Source: an uncultured Bacilli bacterium (GTDB lineage Bacteria > Bacillota_I > Bacilli_A > RF39 > UBA660). From it: 34,641 bases of DNA. This document shows positions 24,530 to 33,395 of this stretch, piece after piece. Positions within the stretch are counted from its first letter, which is position 1. Each line of letters begins with the position of its first letter. Below the pieces are notes generated by a model. It searched no databases and was not told the origin of the DNA. It saw only the letters and a program-made list of their open reading frames with translations. The position numbers and the translations under genes are program-made. The DNA is taken from the NCBI GenBank assembly GCA_944358535.1, contig CALVRH010000013.1:1-34641 (forward strand), read 5' to 3'.

Positions 24530-24556
24530 AACCACTGTTTAGCAGTGGCTATTTTG
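24529..24556. terminator. Bidirectional terminator between the second XRE gene and the HEXXH gene
   Basis: CCACTG, five bases, CAGTGG, with A-rich sequence on the left and T-rich sequence on the right. It sits between convergent genes and touches the stop of the minus-strand gene. Confidence 0.75.
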
Positions 24557-26255
24557 TTTTAATTGATGTATTTTTATATAGTCCATCTTTTGTTTGATAA
24601 TTTATAATTATGTTTACAATATCTGTATTATCTGCATAAGTTTCAGCAGATATGCCTTCAATATTATAAGGATCTAAAACTGTTATTTCTGGTTTATTAA
24701 TAACTATATTGGGAATATTTTTATATTTTTCTATGTCTTTTTTGGAAATATCATAAATAAATTCGTATTTATAATAATTTATTTCAATGTAACCCATATT
24801 TTTAGCTTCTTCAGGTGTATATTGTTTTCCATCAACATAATCTACAAAGTATTCACCATTTTTATCAATTATTAAATCACTTAGATTCGGATTTAAAATA
24901 TTGTATTCTTTATGGATTGTTTCATCGTTTATGTTGGAAATATTAACTGGTATTTTTTTAGTTACACTAAATGATATATTTACAAGATTATTTTGTAAAG
25001 CTTTATCTATAGGAATAAAGAATTTATATATGAATTTGTTATTATTTTTTTCTTCTTTACTTGGATAATTATAACTATTTAAGTAATCAGTACTTGAAAG
25101 GTTTTGACTATTAGATATTGTGGTTAAAAAATCAATAGTATCTTTACTATCTGGATACATGTTAGTATAAATTTCTTTTAGATAGTTATCAATTTCTTTA
25201 TTTACTTTATTTGCCATATCTGGAGTTAATTCGCCTGGGGAAGAAGAAAATAATTCTAGAAGTTTATCAGCATCTTGTTTTGGGAGAATTTCATTTATTG
25301 CATTTTCAAATTCTTGGGCCGATCCACTAAAATTTAAATTCCATATTATGTCTGGTCCAATTAATTCCATAAGAAATTTAGTCCTAACAATTTCATTTTT
25401 ATAACTATTAGAACTAGTTTCATAATATTCATTACTTATTATAGTGGCACAGGCTTCACGAATATAGTTATATTTATTATTATCTTGAAGTAAATGAATA
25501 AATTCATGAATAATTGTAGAATCATCATTTTCGTTTACGACAAATATTTTATTGGTTATTAAAGGATTATACCATCCCAAAACATTTGTCCCTGGTTTAC
25601 CCTCTTCGCCAATAACTATACTTATATTAGTCAATTTAGTTTCTAAAGAAAATATTCTATCTGATGTCATTTTAGTTAATGACAAGTCTTCAAAAAGATT
25701 ATTATTAATTAATAGTTGTTTTTGCCTTTCTGTTAAGTTATTAGAACTATTAATATAATCTATAAAAAATGAAGCGTCTACAGTTTCATCCGGCTTTGAA
25801 TATTCTATATTACTAGTTAAATTAGTTTGATTGTTATTTTGGGTATTTTGTCTAGAAGTAATGATATTGTTTATTGTGATAAATGATGTTAAAGTGAGAA
25901 TAATATCAATGCCTATTATGGTGAAATAAAAAGGTTTTGATTTATTTTGATTTTCATTTTTATTATTAAATAAAAGAGCTAGTTTACCATTTTCAAAGAA
26001 AAATTTAGTAAAATTTTCTTGATTATTTTTATAAAAATGTTTATATCCTGTTTTTGTATCTAAATATACCGTGTAATTATTTTTATATAAAGGTTTAGGT
26101 TTATGGCAAGTAATAATATATTGCATTATATTTATGATTAAATCATCTGAAATAGTTATTTTCTCTCCATTAATATATCTATAACAATATAATTTATTAT
26201 TTTTAATATCAATGTATATTAAGTTATTTTTTATTTTCAGTATTCCAGCATACAT
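24549..26255 (-). CDS. Membrane-anchored putative zinc metalloprotease (HEXXH)
   Basis: A 568-residue protein that I cannot assign to a named family. Residues 1-105 look cytoplasmic (short beta strands, Tyr and Lys rich). One membrane helix is at about 109-132. The outer part carries IIHEFIHLLQD (HEFIH at 250-254) and a Glu at 267 in IREACA, a HEXXH-x12-E layout that fits a gluzincin-type zinc site. The C-terminal 200 residues are strand-rich with many Asn. Composition is more Asn/Ile-rich than its neighbours. It starts eight bases after cca (AGGTG site), so is in that operon. Candidate roles such as processing of surface proteins are speculative. Confidence 0.65.
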   Translation of the reverse strand: MYAGILKIKNNLIYIDIKNNKLYCYRYINGEKITISDDLIINIMQYIITCHKPKPLYKNNYTVYLDTKTGYKHFYKNNQENFTKFFFENGKLALLFNNKNENQNKSKPFYFTIIGIDIILTLTSFITINNIITSRQNTQNNNQTNLTSNIEYSKPDETVDASFFIDYINSSNNLTERQKQLLINNNLFEDLSLTKMTSDRIFSLETKLTNISIVIGEEGKPGTNVLGWYNPLITNKIFVVNENDDSTIIHEFIHLLQDNNKYNYIREACATIISNEYYETSSNSYKNEIVRTKFLMELIGPDIIWNLNFSGSAQEFENAINEILPKQDADKLLELFSSSPGELTPDMANKVNKEIDNYLKEIYTNMYPDSKDTIDFLTTISNSQNLSSTDYLNSYNYPSKEEKNNNKFIYKFFIPIDKALQNNLVNISFSVTKKIPVNISNINDETIHKEYNILNPNLSDLIIDKNGEYFVDYVDGKQYTPEEAKNMGYIEINYYKYEFIYDISKKDIEKYKNIPNIVINKPEITVLDPYNIEGISAETYADNTDIVNIIINYQTKDGLYKNTSIKTK

Positions 26256-26263
26256 ATTTTCAC

Positions 26264-27367
26264 CTAATCTACTATGTTTTTATATTTATTTATAATATAT
26301 TTTTTTATGTCTTCTTTATTATTATTTAACTTTTCCTCTAATATTTCTTTTTCTAAGTCGGCTAAAAGAGGTTTTAAAAATGCACCGGCTTTTTTATTTA
26401 ATAGGTCACATATTTCTATTGGAGATAGAGCTATATCTAGTCTACTTTTTATTGGTATTTTAGCATATTTTTCATTAATCAATTTTTTGTCAGTATCATT
26501 TAATTCAGCCGCCATGGTGCATGTATAAAGTCCATAGTTGTATAATGTATAGTTATCTAGTAAGTCTTTATCTTTAACTTCGTTTATTTTTCTAATACTT
26601 TCTTTTTCTATGGTATTAAAGTTATACTTATCTAGAGCGTCTAATTGGGCCCAAGTTACAATCATTGATGGAGTGATTTTAGCTTTTTTTAGATTTGGTA
26701 TTTCAAGGTGATCGGTTAATTTTAAATCGATTAACAGTTCAATACCATAAGCCTTATTAGGGCTTGAGAAGATTAAGTCTAATTCATCTTTTTTTCGGTC
26801 TTTGGATATTTTTTTTAATAAATGGCCATATTTTCTAATATATGTTTTTAGTTTTGTTTCAATAGTAAAATTTAGGGTAGTAGCAAATCTAATGGCTCTT
26901 AAAATACGTAAAGCGTCATCTTTTAAACTTTGTTTTGGATTACTAACTGTTCTTATTATTTTATTATCTAAGTCTTGTTTAGCTCCTATTAAATCTATTT
27001 GTTTGCCATCTTTATCAATACATAGGGTATTTATCGTAAAATCTCTTCTTTTAATATCTTCTTCTAAGGTGTCTACATATTCTATTTTTTCTGGTCTACG
27101 GTGGTCTTTATATTTAAATTCTTTTCTAAAGGTAGTTATTTCAAATTTGACTTTTTCGAAGACAATGGTTACTGAGCCATATTCTGAATTAGTGGTTACA
27201 ACTTCAGAGAAGATTTGATGCAGTTCCATTGGTGTGGCATCAGTACAAATATCAATGTCAGTAAATGTTCTTTTTAAGTATAAGTCTCTTGGATAGCCTC
27301 CAACCATATAAGCGATGTAGCCATAGTTACTTATCTTTTCTAATAATCTAAGTGCAGTTTCGTACAT
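26264..27367 (-). CDS. cca: CCA-adding enzyme / tRNA nucleotidyltransferase
   Basis: A 367-residue class II nucleotidyltransferase. The head has AYMVGGYPRDLYLKRTFTDIDICT (GG-x-x-R and the catalytic DxD), then TFRKE and KRRDFTINTLC, and RILRAIRFATTL of the polymerase/RNA-binding part. It adds or repairs the 3' CCA of tRNAs. Whether it adds all of CCA or only part cannot be told here. I chose ATG at 27367, eight bases after GGAG; a TTG at 27388 would place seven residues over that site. Confidence 0.93.
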   Translation of the reverse strand: MYETALRLLEKISNYGYIAYMVGGYPRDLYLKRTFTDIDICTDATPMELHQIFSEVVTTNSEYGSVTIVFEKVKFEITTFRKEFKYKDHRRPEKIEYVDTLEEDIKRRDFTINTLCIDKDGKQIDLIGAKQDLDNKIIRTVSNPKQSLKDDALRILRAIRFATTLNFTIETKLKTYIRKYGHLLKKISKDRKKDELDLIFSSPNKAYGIELLIDLKLTDHLEIPNLKKAKITPSMIVTWAQLDALDKYNFNTIEKESIRKINEVKDKDLLDNYTLYNYGLYTCTMAAELNDTDKKLINEKYAKIPIKSRLDIALSPIEICDLLNKKAGAFLKPLLADLEKEILEEKLNNNKEDIKKYIINKYKNIVD

Positions 27368-27392
27368 TAATTCATCTCCATTTTTCAAAATT

Positions 27393-27413
27393 AAAAAAAG
27401 GCTTCAAAGCCTT
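27393..27413 (-). terminator. Terminator of hup
   Basis: On the minus strand, AAGGCT, a four-base loop and AGCCTT are followed by a T run. It overlaps the hup stop and lies in the leader of cca. Confidence 0.8.
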
Positions 27414-27684
27414 AGTTTAATGCATCTTTTAATTTTGCGCCAGCTTTGATAGAAACAGCTGTTCTTGCAGGAATAGTTACGGCCTCACCTGTTCTTGGGT
27501 TACGACCTTGTCTAGCTTCTTTATGTTGAGTAGCAAATGTGCAGAAACCAGTTAAAGTAACTTTTCCTTCACTTTTTAATCCTTCAACAATTCCATTTAA
27601 TACAGCATCTAATGCTCTAGTAGCATCTGCTTTAGTCATTCCTGTTTCTTCGGCAATATAGTTTACTAAATTTTGTTTTGTCAT
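27412..27684 (-). CDS. hup: HU family DNA-binding protein
   Basis: A 90-residue histone-like protein that bends and compacts DNA. It shows MTKQNLVNYIAEETGMTKADA, the GFCTFATQHKEARQGRNPRTGE flank of the beta arm, and IPARTAVSIKAGAKLKDALN. The length is exact for HU. It lies next to spoIVA, as B. subtilis hbs does. GGGAGGTAAAATTAAA precedes the ATG. Confidence 0.97.
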   Translation of the reverse strand: MTKQNLVNYIAEETGMTKADATRALDAVLNGIVEGLKSEGKVTLTGFCTFATQHKEARQGRNPRTGEAVTIPARTAVSIKAGAKLKDALN

Positions 27685-27732
27685 TTTAATTTTACCTCCC
27701 TTGTATTGTTAAGCTATCTTGCTTACATTTAC

Positions 27733-27761
27733 ATACTATCATGTTTAATCAGAAAAATCAA
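27733..27761 (-). promoter_or_regulatory. Promoter of hup
   Basis: On the minus strand, TTGATT (27756-27761), a 17-base spacer and TAGTAT (27733-27738), 48 bases before the ATG. The rest of the 208-base gap to spoIVA shows no gene. Confidence 0.6.
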
Positions 27762-27892
27762 CATATTTTTCGTTTTTTTATGGTTTTTTTATGTTAGTGG
27801 TTGTTATTTTCATTTTATAATATTTTGACTTGTTTTAGCTTATTTTTAAAGGGGTTTTGTTAAAACTGCATAAATGGTAATATTTTTAATTA

Positions 27893-29368
27893 TTAAATAA
27901 CGATGGCAAATAAGTTACCGGAGCCTTTATTAACAAGTTTTGATAGTGTTTGTCTTAGTTTAAATCTGACAGAATCTGGCATTAGTGATAATTTTGCTTG
28001 AATACCTTCTTGAACAATAACATCTAAACTTCTACCAAATATTTCACTTTTCCAAATATTTTCACTACCGGCTTCTTTATCTTTCATAAGATAGTTGATT
28101 AACTCTTTACTTTGAATTTCAGAACCAATGATTGGCTCAAATGTACTTTCAACATCAACTCTAATCATATGAATAGAAGGTGCGACAGCTTTTAATTTGA
28201 TACCATAGCGGCTACCTTGTTTAATGATTTCTGGAGTATCTAGGGTCATATCAGCTAAAGTTGGTGAAGCAACACCATATCCAGTTTGTTTAACCATTTT
28301 TAAGGCATCTTTAACTTGGTCGTATTCTCTTTTTGCTTCACCTAAATCTTGGAAAAGGCTTAGCAACTGTGATCTACTTGTAATATCTACTCCTATTATT
28401 TCTTTTAAAACATCATTATATAGGTTTGATGGAGTTTTCAAAGTGACTCTTACATTACCTGTAGCAGTGTCTACTTCAGATAAATATGCTTTTTCAATAT
28501 ATTCACATTCTTCTAATTTATCTGTTATTTGTTCAATATCTCTTAGTTTATCTATTTCATGAATACTATTTCTGATTGCATCAATATATGATTTTTTTAA
28601 CCAATTATTAGGTTCTAGGCAAGCAACCCAATCAGCTATTTCGACATCTATGCAGACTACTGGAAATTCATATAAAGCTTCTCTTAAAATATTATAAGCG
28701 TCTCTTTCGCTCATGTTATCAATATTCATGGGTATGACAGGTGCATTATATTTTTCTTTTAAATCTTCGGCTAATTTTTCTGTTTCTGGAAGCATTGGAT
28801 GAGTTGAATTTACAATTACTATAAATGGTTTACCTATTTGTGTTAATTCTTCGGCAATTCTTTGCTCAGCTTCAATGTAATCAGTTCTATCAAATTCACC
28901 AATTGAGCCATCAGTGGTAACTAAAATACCAATACTAGAGTGATCTTTAATAACCTTTTCAGTGCCAATTTCAGCTGCCTCTACAAAAGGAATTGATTCT
29001 TCATACCATGGAGTATGAACCATTCTCGGACCATTTTCGTCCTCATATCCTTTCGCCCCATTTATAACATATCCTACACAATCTACTAGTCTTACGCTAG
29101 CGGAGAAGTCATCAATTTTGATAGTGGCAGCATTACTTGGAACAAATTTTGGTTCTGTAGTCATAATTGTTTTACCTTGTGCAGACTGTGGAATTTCATC
29201 TAGTGTTCTTTTTCTTTCATATTCGTCTTCGATATTAGGAACCACTAGATTTTCAATGAATCTTTTAATAAATGTTGATTTTCCAGTTCTGACTGCTCCT
29301 ACTACTCCTAAATAGATATCACCGCCTGTTCGTTCGGTGATATTTTTAATAATGTCTATTTTTTCCAT
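27893..29368 (-). CDS. spoIVA: Stage IV sporulation protein A (spore coat ATPase)
   Basis: A 491-residue SpoIVA, an ATPase that polymerises on the forespore surface as the base of the spore coat and is needed for cortex assembly. The Walker A motif is GAVRTGKST (residues about 19-27), with GKTIMTTEPKFVP and VRLVDCVGYV following. Length matches B. subtilis (492). I chose ATG at 29368 (AGGGAT before it), since an upstream ATG at 29458 would add a hydrophobic stretch foreign to the family. It implies endospore formation in this lineage. The promoter looks like sigma-E type. Confidence 0.96.
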   Translation of the reverse strand: MEKIDIIKNITERTGGDIYLGVVGAVRTGKSTFIKRFIENLVVPNIEDEYERKRTLDEIPQSAQGKTIMTTEPKFVPSNAATIKIDDFSASVRLVDCVGYVINGAKGYEDENGPRMVHTPWYEESIPFVEAAEIGTEKVIKDHSSIGILVTTDGSIGEFDRTDYIEAEQRIAEELTQIGKPFIVIVNSTHPMLPETEKLAEDLKEKYNAPVIPMNIDNMSERDAYNILREALYEFPVVCIDVEIADWVACLEPNNWLKKSYIDAIRNSIHEIDKLRDIEQITDKLEECEYIEKAYLSEVDTATGNVRVTLKTPSNLYNDVLKEIIGVDITSRSQLLSLFQDLGEAKREYDQVKDALKMVKQTGYGVASPTLADMTLDTPEIIKQGSRYGIKLKAVAPSIHMIRVDVESTFEPIIGSEIQSKELINYLMKDKEAGSENIWKSEIFGRSLDVIVQEGIQAKLSLMPDSVRFKLRQTLSKLVNKGSGNLFAIVI

Positions 29369-29391
29369 ATTATCCCTACTTTCTTCACTTA

Positions 29392-29420
29392 AATATATGA
29401 ATAAAAAAAATAAATATGAA
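29392..29420 (-). promoter_or_regulatory. Putative sigma-E promoter of spoIVA
   Basis: On the minus strand, TTCATATT (29413-29420), a 13-base spacer and CATATATT (29392-29399). The known Bacillus sigma-E consensus is close to GTCATATT with CATACAAT about 13-15 bases on. spoIVA is sigma-E dependent in B. subtilis. Confidence 0.5.
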
Positions 29421-29532
29421 ACATATAAACTAATATTTAAGAAATATTTTATAGACATTTTTTAACATTTTTTTATTTTTCTTTCTTGCATTATTTGTTT
29501 ATTAAAATTACAATTATAATGGAGGCGATGTT

Positions 29533-30498
29533 ATGGAAGCAAAAGATATTAAAAAAGTAGCTTGTGTGGGAGCTGGAGTTATTGGATATAGCTGGGCTTT
29601 GTATTATTCTTTAAAGAAACTTTCAGTAAATGTTTATGATTTGACTGATGAAAAGTTAAACTTAGCTAAAAAAAGAATTCACGATAGTCTACTTAATTTA
29701 ATGAAAAACAATGTTGTAAATGAGGAAGAAATTAAGGAAATTGAAGGTAGGATTAATTATACTACTTCGATGGAGGAAGCTGTAAAAGATGTTCAGTTTA
29801 TTACTGAATCTGGTCCTGAGTTTTATGATGTAAAACAGGATATGGCAAAAGAAATGGAAAAGTATACATCTAGTGAGACAATTATTGCATCTTCAACTTC
29901 TGGATTACTTGTTAGTGAGATAGCTAAGGTTGCGAAACACCCCGAAAGATTTATTGGGGCACATCCTTATAATCCACCACATTTAATTCCTCTTGTAGAG
30001 CTTACTAAAGGTGATGAAACTACTGATGAGGTTTTAAAGTGTGCGAAAGAGTTTTATCAAATGATTGATAAGGAACCTGTCGTATTACAAAAGGAGGCAT
30101 TAGGATTTATTTGTAATCGTATACAGATGGCGGTTTACAGAGAGGTATGTAACTTAGTGATGAATGGCGTATGTACGATTGAAGATGCGGACAAAGCAGT
30201 TACTTATGGTCCTGGACTTAGATGGGCAATTATGGGGCCTAGTTTAGTGTTTGAATTAGGTGGAGGCGATGCTCATATTGATGGTTTAATGAAACATTTA
30301 AATTCTTCTATTACATTATGGCTTCACGATATGGCTGATTTTAAAGAGTTTCCTAAAGAGTTTCCAGAAATTGCACGAAAAGGTGTAGAAGAGGCTTTAA
30401 AAAATCGTCCAAAGGAAATTGGAAATGATGATGTTTCTTTAGCAGAATACCGTGATAAAATGCTTATTTCTTTATTGAAATTACATAACAAATTATAA
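29533..30498 (+). CDS. 3-hydroxyacyl-CoA dehydrogenase family oxidoreductase
   Basis: A 321-residue NAD-dependent dehydrogenase. Rossmann fold at the N-terminus (VACVGAGVIGYSWALYY), then ITESGPEFYDVK, ASSTSGLLVSEIA and GAHPYNPPHLIPLVEL (catalytic His). The C-terminal helical domain has LGFICNRIQMAVYREV. Features such as the PYNPPHL motif are shared with carnitine, gulonate and lambda-crystallin-type dehydrogenases, so the substrate may not be a CoA ester. It has GGAGGCGATG before the start. It is the only plus-strand gene in the spoIVA-der stretch, near where many Bacilli carry gpsA. Confidence 0.85.
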   Translation: MEAKDIKKVACVGAGVIGYSWALYYSLKKLSVNVYDLTDEKLNLAKKRIHDSLLNLMKNNVVNEEEIKEIEGRINYTTSMEEAVKDVQFITESGPEFYDVKQDMAKEMEKYTSSETIIASSTSGLLVSEIAKVAKHPERFIGAHPYNPPHLIPLVELTKGDETTDEVLKCAKEFYQMIDKEPVVLQKEALGFICNRIQMAVYREVCNLVMNGVCTIEDADKAVTYGPGLRWAIMGPSLVFELGGGDAHIDGLMKHLNSSITLWLHDMADFKEFPKEFPEIARKGVEEALKNRPKEIGNDDVSLAEYRDKMLISLLKLHNKL

Positions 30499-30534
30499 AA
30501 AGACACTGATTAAATCATTTTATCAATGTCTTTT
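30497..30534. terminator. Bidirectional terminator of the dehydrogenase and spoVIF-like genes
   Basis: AAAAGACA-c-TGAT pairs with ATCA-a-TGTCTTTT around an 11-base loop. It overlaps the stop of the spoVIF-like gene. Confidence 0.7.
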
Positions 30535-30752
30535 GGTACATTATCATTGACTACAGCGTCAATGATTTTCTTTTGGTTTTCTTCGGAAACTGGTCTTCCT
30601 GTCATTTGACTCAGTTCGTTAATTACTTCTCTTAAGGTTCCTTCGTCTTTTAAATTACCTTCTTGAAGTTTTTTTGCAAGATCTAGGATTGTTTCTTTAT
30701 TTACATTGGTTTTCTTTTCTACACGTTTGAAAAAGCTATCTGAAAATGTCAT
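30510..30752 (-). CDS. spoVIF: Stage VI sporulation protein F-like
   Basis: An 80-residue protein with SDSFFKRVEKKTNVNKETILDLA at the start and GRPVSEENQKKIIDAVVND near the end, the pattern of SpoVIF/YjcC, a spore coat assembly factor in B. subtilis. AGGAGG precedes the ATG. A CATATATT (30771-30778, minus) matches the -10 proposed for spoIVA, so sporulation-specific transcription is likely; I found no convincing -35. Confidence 0.78.
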   Translation of the reverse strand: MTFSDSFFKRVEKKTNVNKETILDLAKKLQEGNLKDEGTLREVINELSQMTGRPVSEENQKKIIDAVVNDNVPKDIDKMI

Positions 30753-30795
30753 TTTAAAACCTCCTACATTAATATATGCTGGAAGTTTTATTAGG

Positions 30796-32109
30796 CTACA
30801 TTTCTCCTTTATTTTTAAAATTTAAGATAATTGGTGTGCCAGTAAAATCAAAGTTTTCTCTGATTTTGTTTTCTAGATATCTTTCGTATGAAAAGTGAAT
30901 TAGTCCTTTACTATTAACTTGAATATTAAATGTTGGAGGACAAATATTACTTTGATTTGAAAAATATATTTTTAACCTTTTACCTTTATATGAAGGTGGT
31001 AAATTTAGGGCATAGGCGTCAGTTATGACATTATTTAATGCACTTGTTGGTATTTGTCTATGAGCGTTTTCATTTGCTTTAATTATTTCTGGCATTAATG
31101 TATGGATTCGCTTTTTAGTTAGTGCGGAGAGAAAGACCACTTTCGCGTATGGCATGAACTGGAACTGATATTTTATGTCTTCTTTCCATTTTTTCATGGC
31201 TTTATCTTTGTCTTCAACTGTATCCCATTTATTGATAGCGATGACGACAGCTTTTCCAGCTTCAATAGCGTATCCGGCAATATGTTTATCGTGTTCAATA
31301 ATTCCTTCTTCAGCATTGATAACGATTACACATACATCAGATCTATCTATGGCTTTCAATGAACGAAGTAAGCTATATTTTTCAACATTTTCATATATTT
31401 TTCCGCGTTTGCGCATACCAGCAGTATCTATTACTACAAAGTTTTTTTCATGATATTTAAAGGGAGTGTCTATGGCGTCTCTAGTGGTGCCGGCGACAGG
31501 ACTAACGATGACTCTCTCTTCATTTAATAGGGCATTTACTAAACTACTTTTCCCAACGTTTGGTCTTCCGATGATAGAAAATTTGATGATGTCTTCAGCG
31601 TATTCTTCTTTAATTTCTTTAAAGTTTTTTGTTATTTCATCAAGTAATATAGCTATTCCAGAATTATGTTCTGCGGATAGTTCTATATAGTTATCAAAAG
31701 CAAGTGCATAAAAATCATATTTATGTTCTTCATATGCTTTAGAGTCGGTTTTATTTATGGCGACAATTACTGGTTTACCACTTTTTTTTAGGATATCTCT
31801 AACGGTATAGTCATTAGTAGTTAATCCTTCTTTACCATCAACAACAAAGACTACGATATCAGCTTCATCAATAGCAAGTTCAGCTTGTCCTTTAATTTCA
31901 GCATTAAAATTACCGGCGGTTATATCTATACCACCAGTATCAATAAGATGAAAACTATAATCTAAGTAGTTTACGGTGCCATAAAGTCTATCTCTTGTAA
32001 CACCGGGGGTATCTAGGGTTAAGGCTATTTTACTACCGACTAGACGATTAAATATTGTGGATTTTCCAACGTTTGGTCTTCCAACTAAAGCTACAATGGG
32101 TTTTCTCAT
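30796..32109 (-). CDS. der: Ribosome assembly GTPase Der (EngA)
   Basis: A 437-residue double-GTPase for 50S subunit maturation. G domain 1 has GRPNVGKST (about 9-17), DTPG and NKTD. G domain 2 has GRPNVGKSS (about 180-188), DTAGMRKRG and NKWD. A KH-like C-terminal domain contains PPTFNIQVN. It lies eight bases after an unknown gene that itself follows engB. Confidence 0.97.
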   Translation of the reverse strand: MRKPIVALVGRPNVGKSTIFNRLVGSKIALTLDTPGVTRDRLYGTVNYLDYSFHLIDTGGIDITAGNFNAEIKGQAELAIDEADIVVFVVDGKEGLTTNDYTVRDILKKSGKPVIVAINKTDSKAYEEHKYDFYALAFDNYIELSAEHNSGIAILLDEITKNFKEIKEEYAEDIIKFSIIGRPNVGKSSLVNALLNEERVIVSPVAGTTRDAIDTPFKYHEKNFVVIDTAGMRKRGKIYENVEKYSLLRSLKAIDRSDVCVIVINAEEGIIEHDKHIAGYAIEAGKAVVIAINKWDTVEDKDKAMKKWKEDIKYQFQFMPYAKVVFLSALTKKRIHTLMPEIIKANENAHRQIPTSALNNVITDAYALNLPPSYKGKRLKIYFSNQSNICPPTFNIQVNSKGLIHFSYERYLENKIRENFDFTGTPIILNFKNKGEM

Positions 32110-32117
32110 ATTTACAC

Positions 32118-32591
32118 CTACTTTTTTATTATTTTGCTTTCTTTTTTTATTTTTTTAGCTTGTTTTCCATATATTATTTTACTATTTTCAAGAATGTTTC
32201 CTAGTTTTATGGAGGATATTTTATCTTTTATTTCTAAGTAAAACTTATACCCTTTTTGATAAATTATAAATTTAGTCAAAAGATTATCATCAAAATTAAA
32301 TATATCTTCTATTTCATATAAAAAAGAGTCTTCTATAATTTCAATATTTAGTTCTATTTGATTATTAAAATAATCTAAATATTCGAGGTCTTCTTTTTGC
32401 ATGTCAATTATTAATCCATAGTTTTTATCATGATATATGAAAACATTATAATATCCGTTTAAATCAACAGAATGTTTATTTAACATTTTAAATAAGCTTT
32501 TTTCAATATTGTTATAGTCTTTTAAGTTATAATCTTTTAAGTAAAAATTTCCTAATATTATGACAATATTATTATCTATTATAAGTTTCAT
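32118..32591 (-). CDS. Uncharacterised protein between engB and der
   Basis: A 157-residue soluble, acidic then basic protein. It begins MKLIIDNNIVIILGNFYLK and has alternating strands and helices (YYNVFIYHDKNYGLIIDM), and a Lys-rich tail (QAKKIKKESKIIKK). AGGTGATAAA precedes the ATG. No known domain was recognised. Its place between two ribosome-assembly GTPase genes makes co-expression likely. Confidence 0.65.
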   Translation of the reverse strand: MKLIIDNNIVIILGNFYLKDYNLKDYNNIEKSLFKMLNKHSVDLNGYYNVFIYHDKNYGLIIDMQKEDLEYLDYFNNQIELNIEIIEDSFLYEIEDIFNFDDNLLTKFIIYQKGYKFYLEIKDKISSIKLGNILENSKIIYGKQAKKIKKESKIIKK

Positions 32592-32634
32592 TTTATCACC
32601 TAAAATAGTGTATGAAACTTAAATATAGATGTTA

Positions 32635-33216
32635 TTACATTGTTCTTTCGATTTTTTTATGAATTTCTTCTTTACCATCTTTAGTTATACTTGAAAAAGT
32701 GACAAATTCATCACCAACAACTAGGTCTAGGTCGTTTAATATCATGTTTCTTTGTTTTTGCCTAGAGGTTATACCAATTTTATCGACTTTAGTAGCGACT
32801 ATAGTTACTGGTATTTTATAGTATTTTAAAAAGTTATACATAAGAATGTCATCGTTTGTTGGGCGGTGACGAAAATCAATTAGTAGGAAGACACATTTTA
32901 AGTTTTTTCTATTTATTAGATAGTCTTCAATCATTAAACCAAATTTTTTTCTTTTTGTTTTACTTACACCAGCAAAACCATAGCCAGGAGCGTCTACTAA
33001 GTAAAATTCATCATTGACATTATAAAAATTGATGGTTTGAGTTTTACCTGGTCTACTAGAAGTTCTAGCAAAATTTTTACGGTTTATTATTGTGTTTATA
33101 AAACTACTTTTTCCAACATTTGATCTACCTACCAACATATATTCTGGTTTATTATCGGTTGGATATTGACTTCGGCGAATGGCCAAAACTGATAAATCTA
33201 CGGATTTAATTTTCAT
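32635..33216 (-). CDS. engB: Ribosome biogenesis GTP-binding protein EngB/YsxC
   Basis: A 193-residue single-domain GTPase for 50S assembly: GRSNVGKSS (residues about 29-37), SRPGKTQTINFY, VDAPGYGFAG and VATKVDKI. I chose ATG at 33216 (AAGGTGATTAAA before it), not the ATG 12 codons upstream, which lies right at the predicted transcription start. Confidence 0.96.
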   Translation of the reverse strand: MKIKSVDLSVLAIRRSQYPTDNKPEYMLVGRSNVGKSSFINTIINRKNFARTSSRPGKTQTINFYNVNDEFYLVDAPGYGFAGVSKTKRKKFGLMIEDYLINRKNLKCVFLLIDFRHRPTNDDILMYNFLKYYKIPVTIVATKVDKIGITSRQKQRNMILNDLDLVVGDEFVTFSSITKDGKEEIHKKIERTM

Positions 33217-33242
33217 TTTAATCACCTTAACTATTCCCTTAA

Positions 33243-33271
33243 AGTATAACAAAATTGATTTGAAAAGTAAA
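33243..33271 (-). promoter_or_regulatory. Promoter of engB-unknown-der
   Basis: On the minus strand, TTTACT (33266-33271), a 17-base spacer and TATACT (33243-33248), 26 bases upstream of the chosen engB start. Confidence 0.6.
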
Positions 33272-33395
33272 GGTTAATGCTTTTAAGTAGTAACTTTAAG
33301 TTTTTTTGGAAGTTTTAAAAAAAATATAAATTTTTAAAGGAAATTTATTTTTGACGTCGTATGTTTATATATGAAGGGGCTTAGAAAGGAGAGAT

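Noticed and set aside
29369-29458. Upstream SpoIVA start adding a hydrophobic segment
   Set aside because: SpoIVA families start at the MEKIDI-type position, and the upstream part overlaps the putative sigma-E promoter.
29512-29520. TATAAT directly before the dehydrogenase ribosome site as its -10
   Set aside because: Transcription from it would start inside the ribosome binding site GGAGGCG, which would be lost; a different promoter is more likely.
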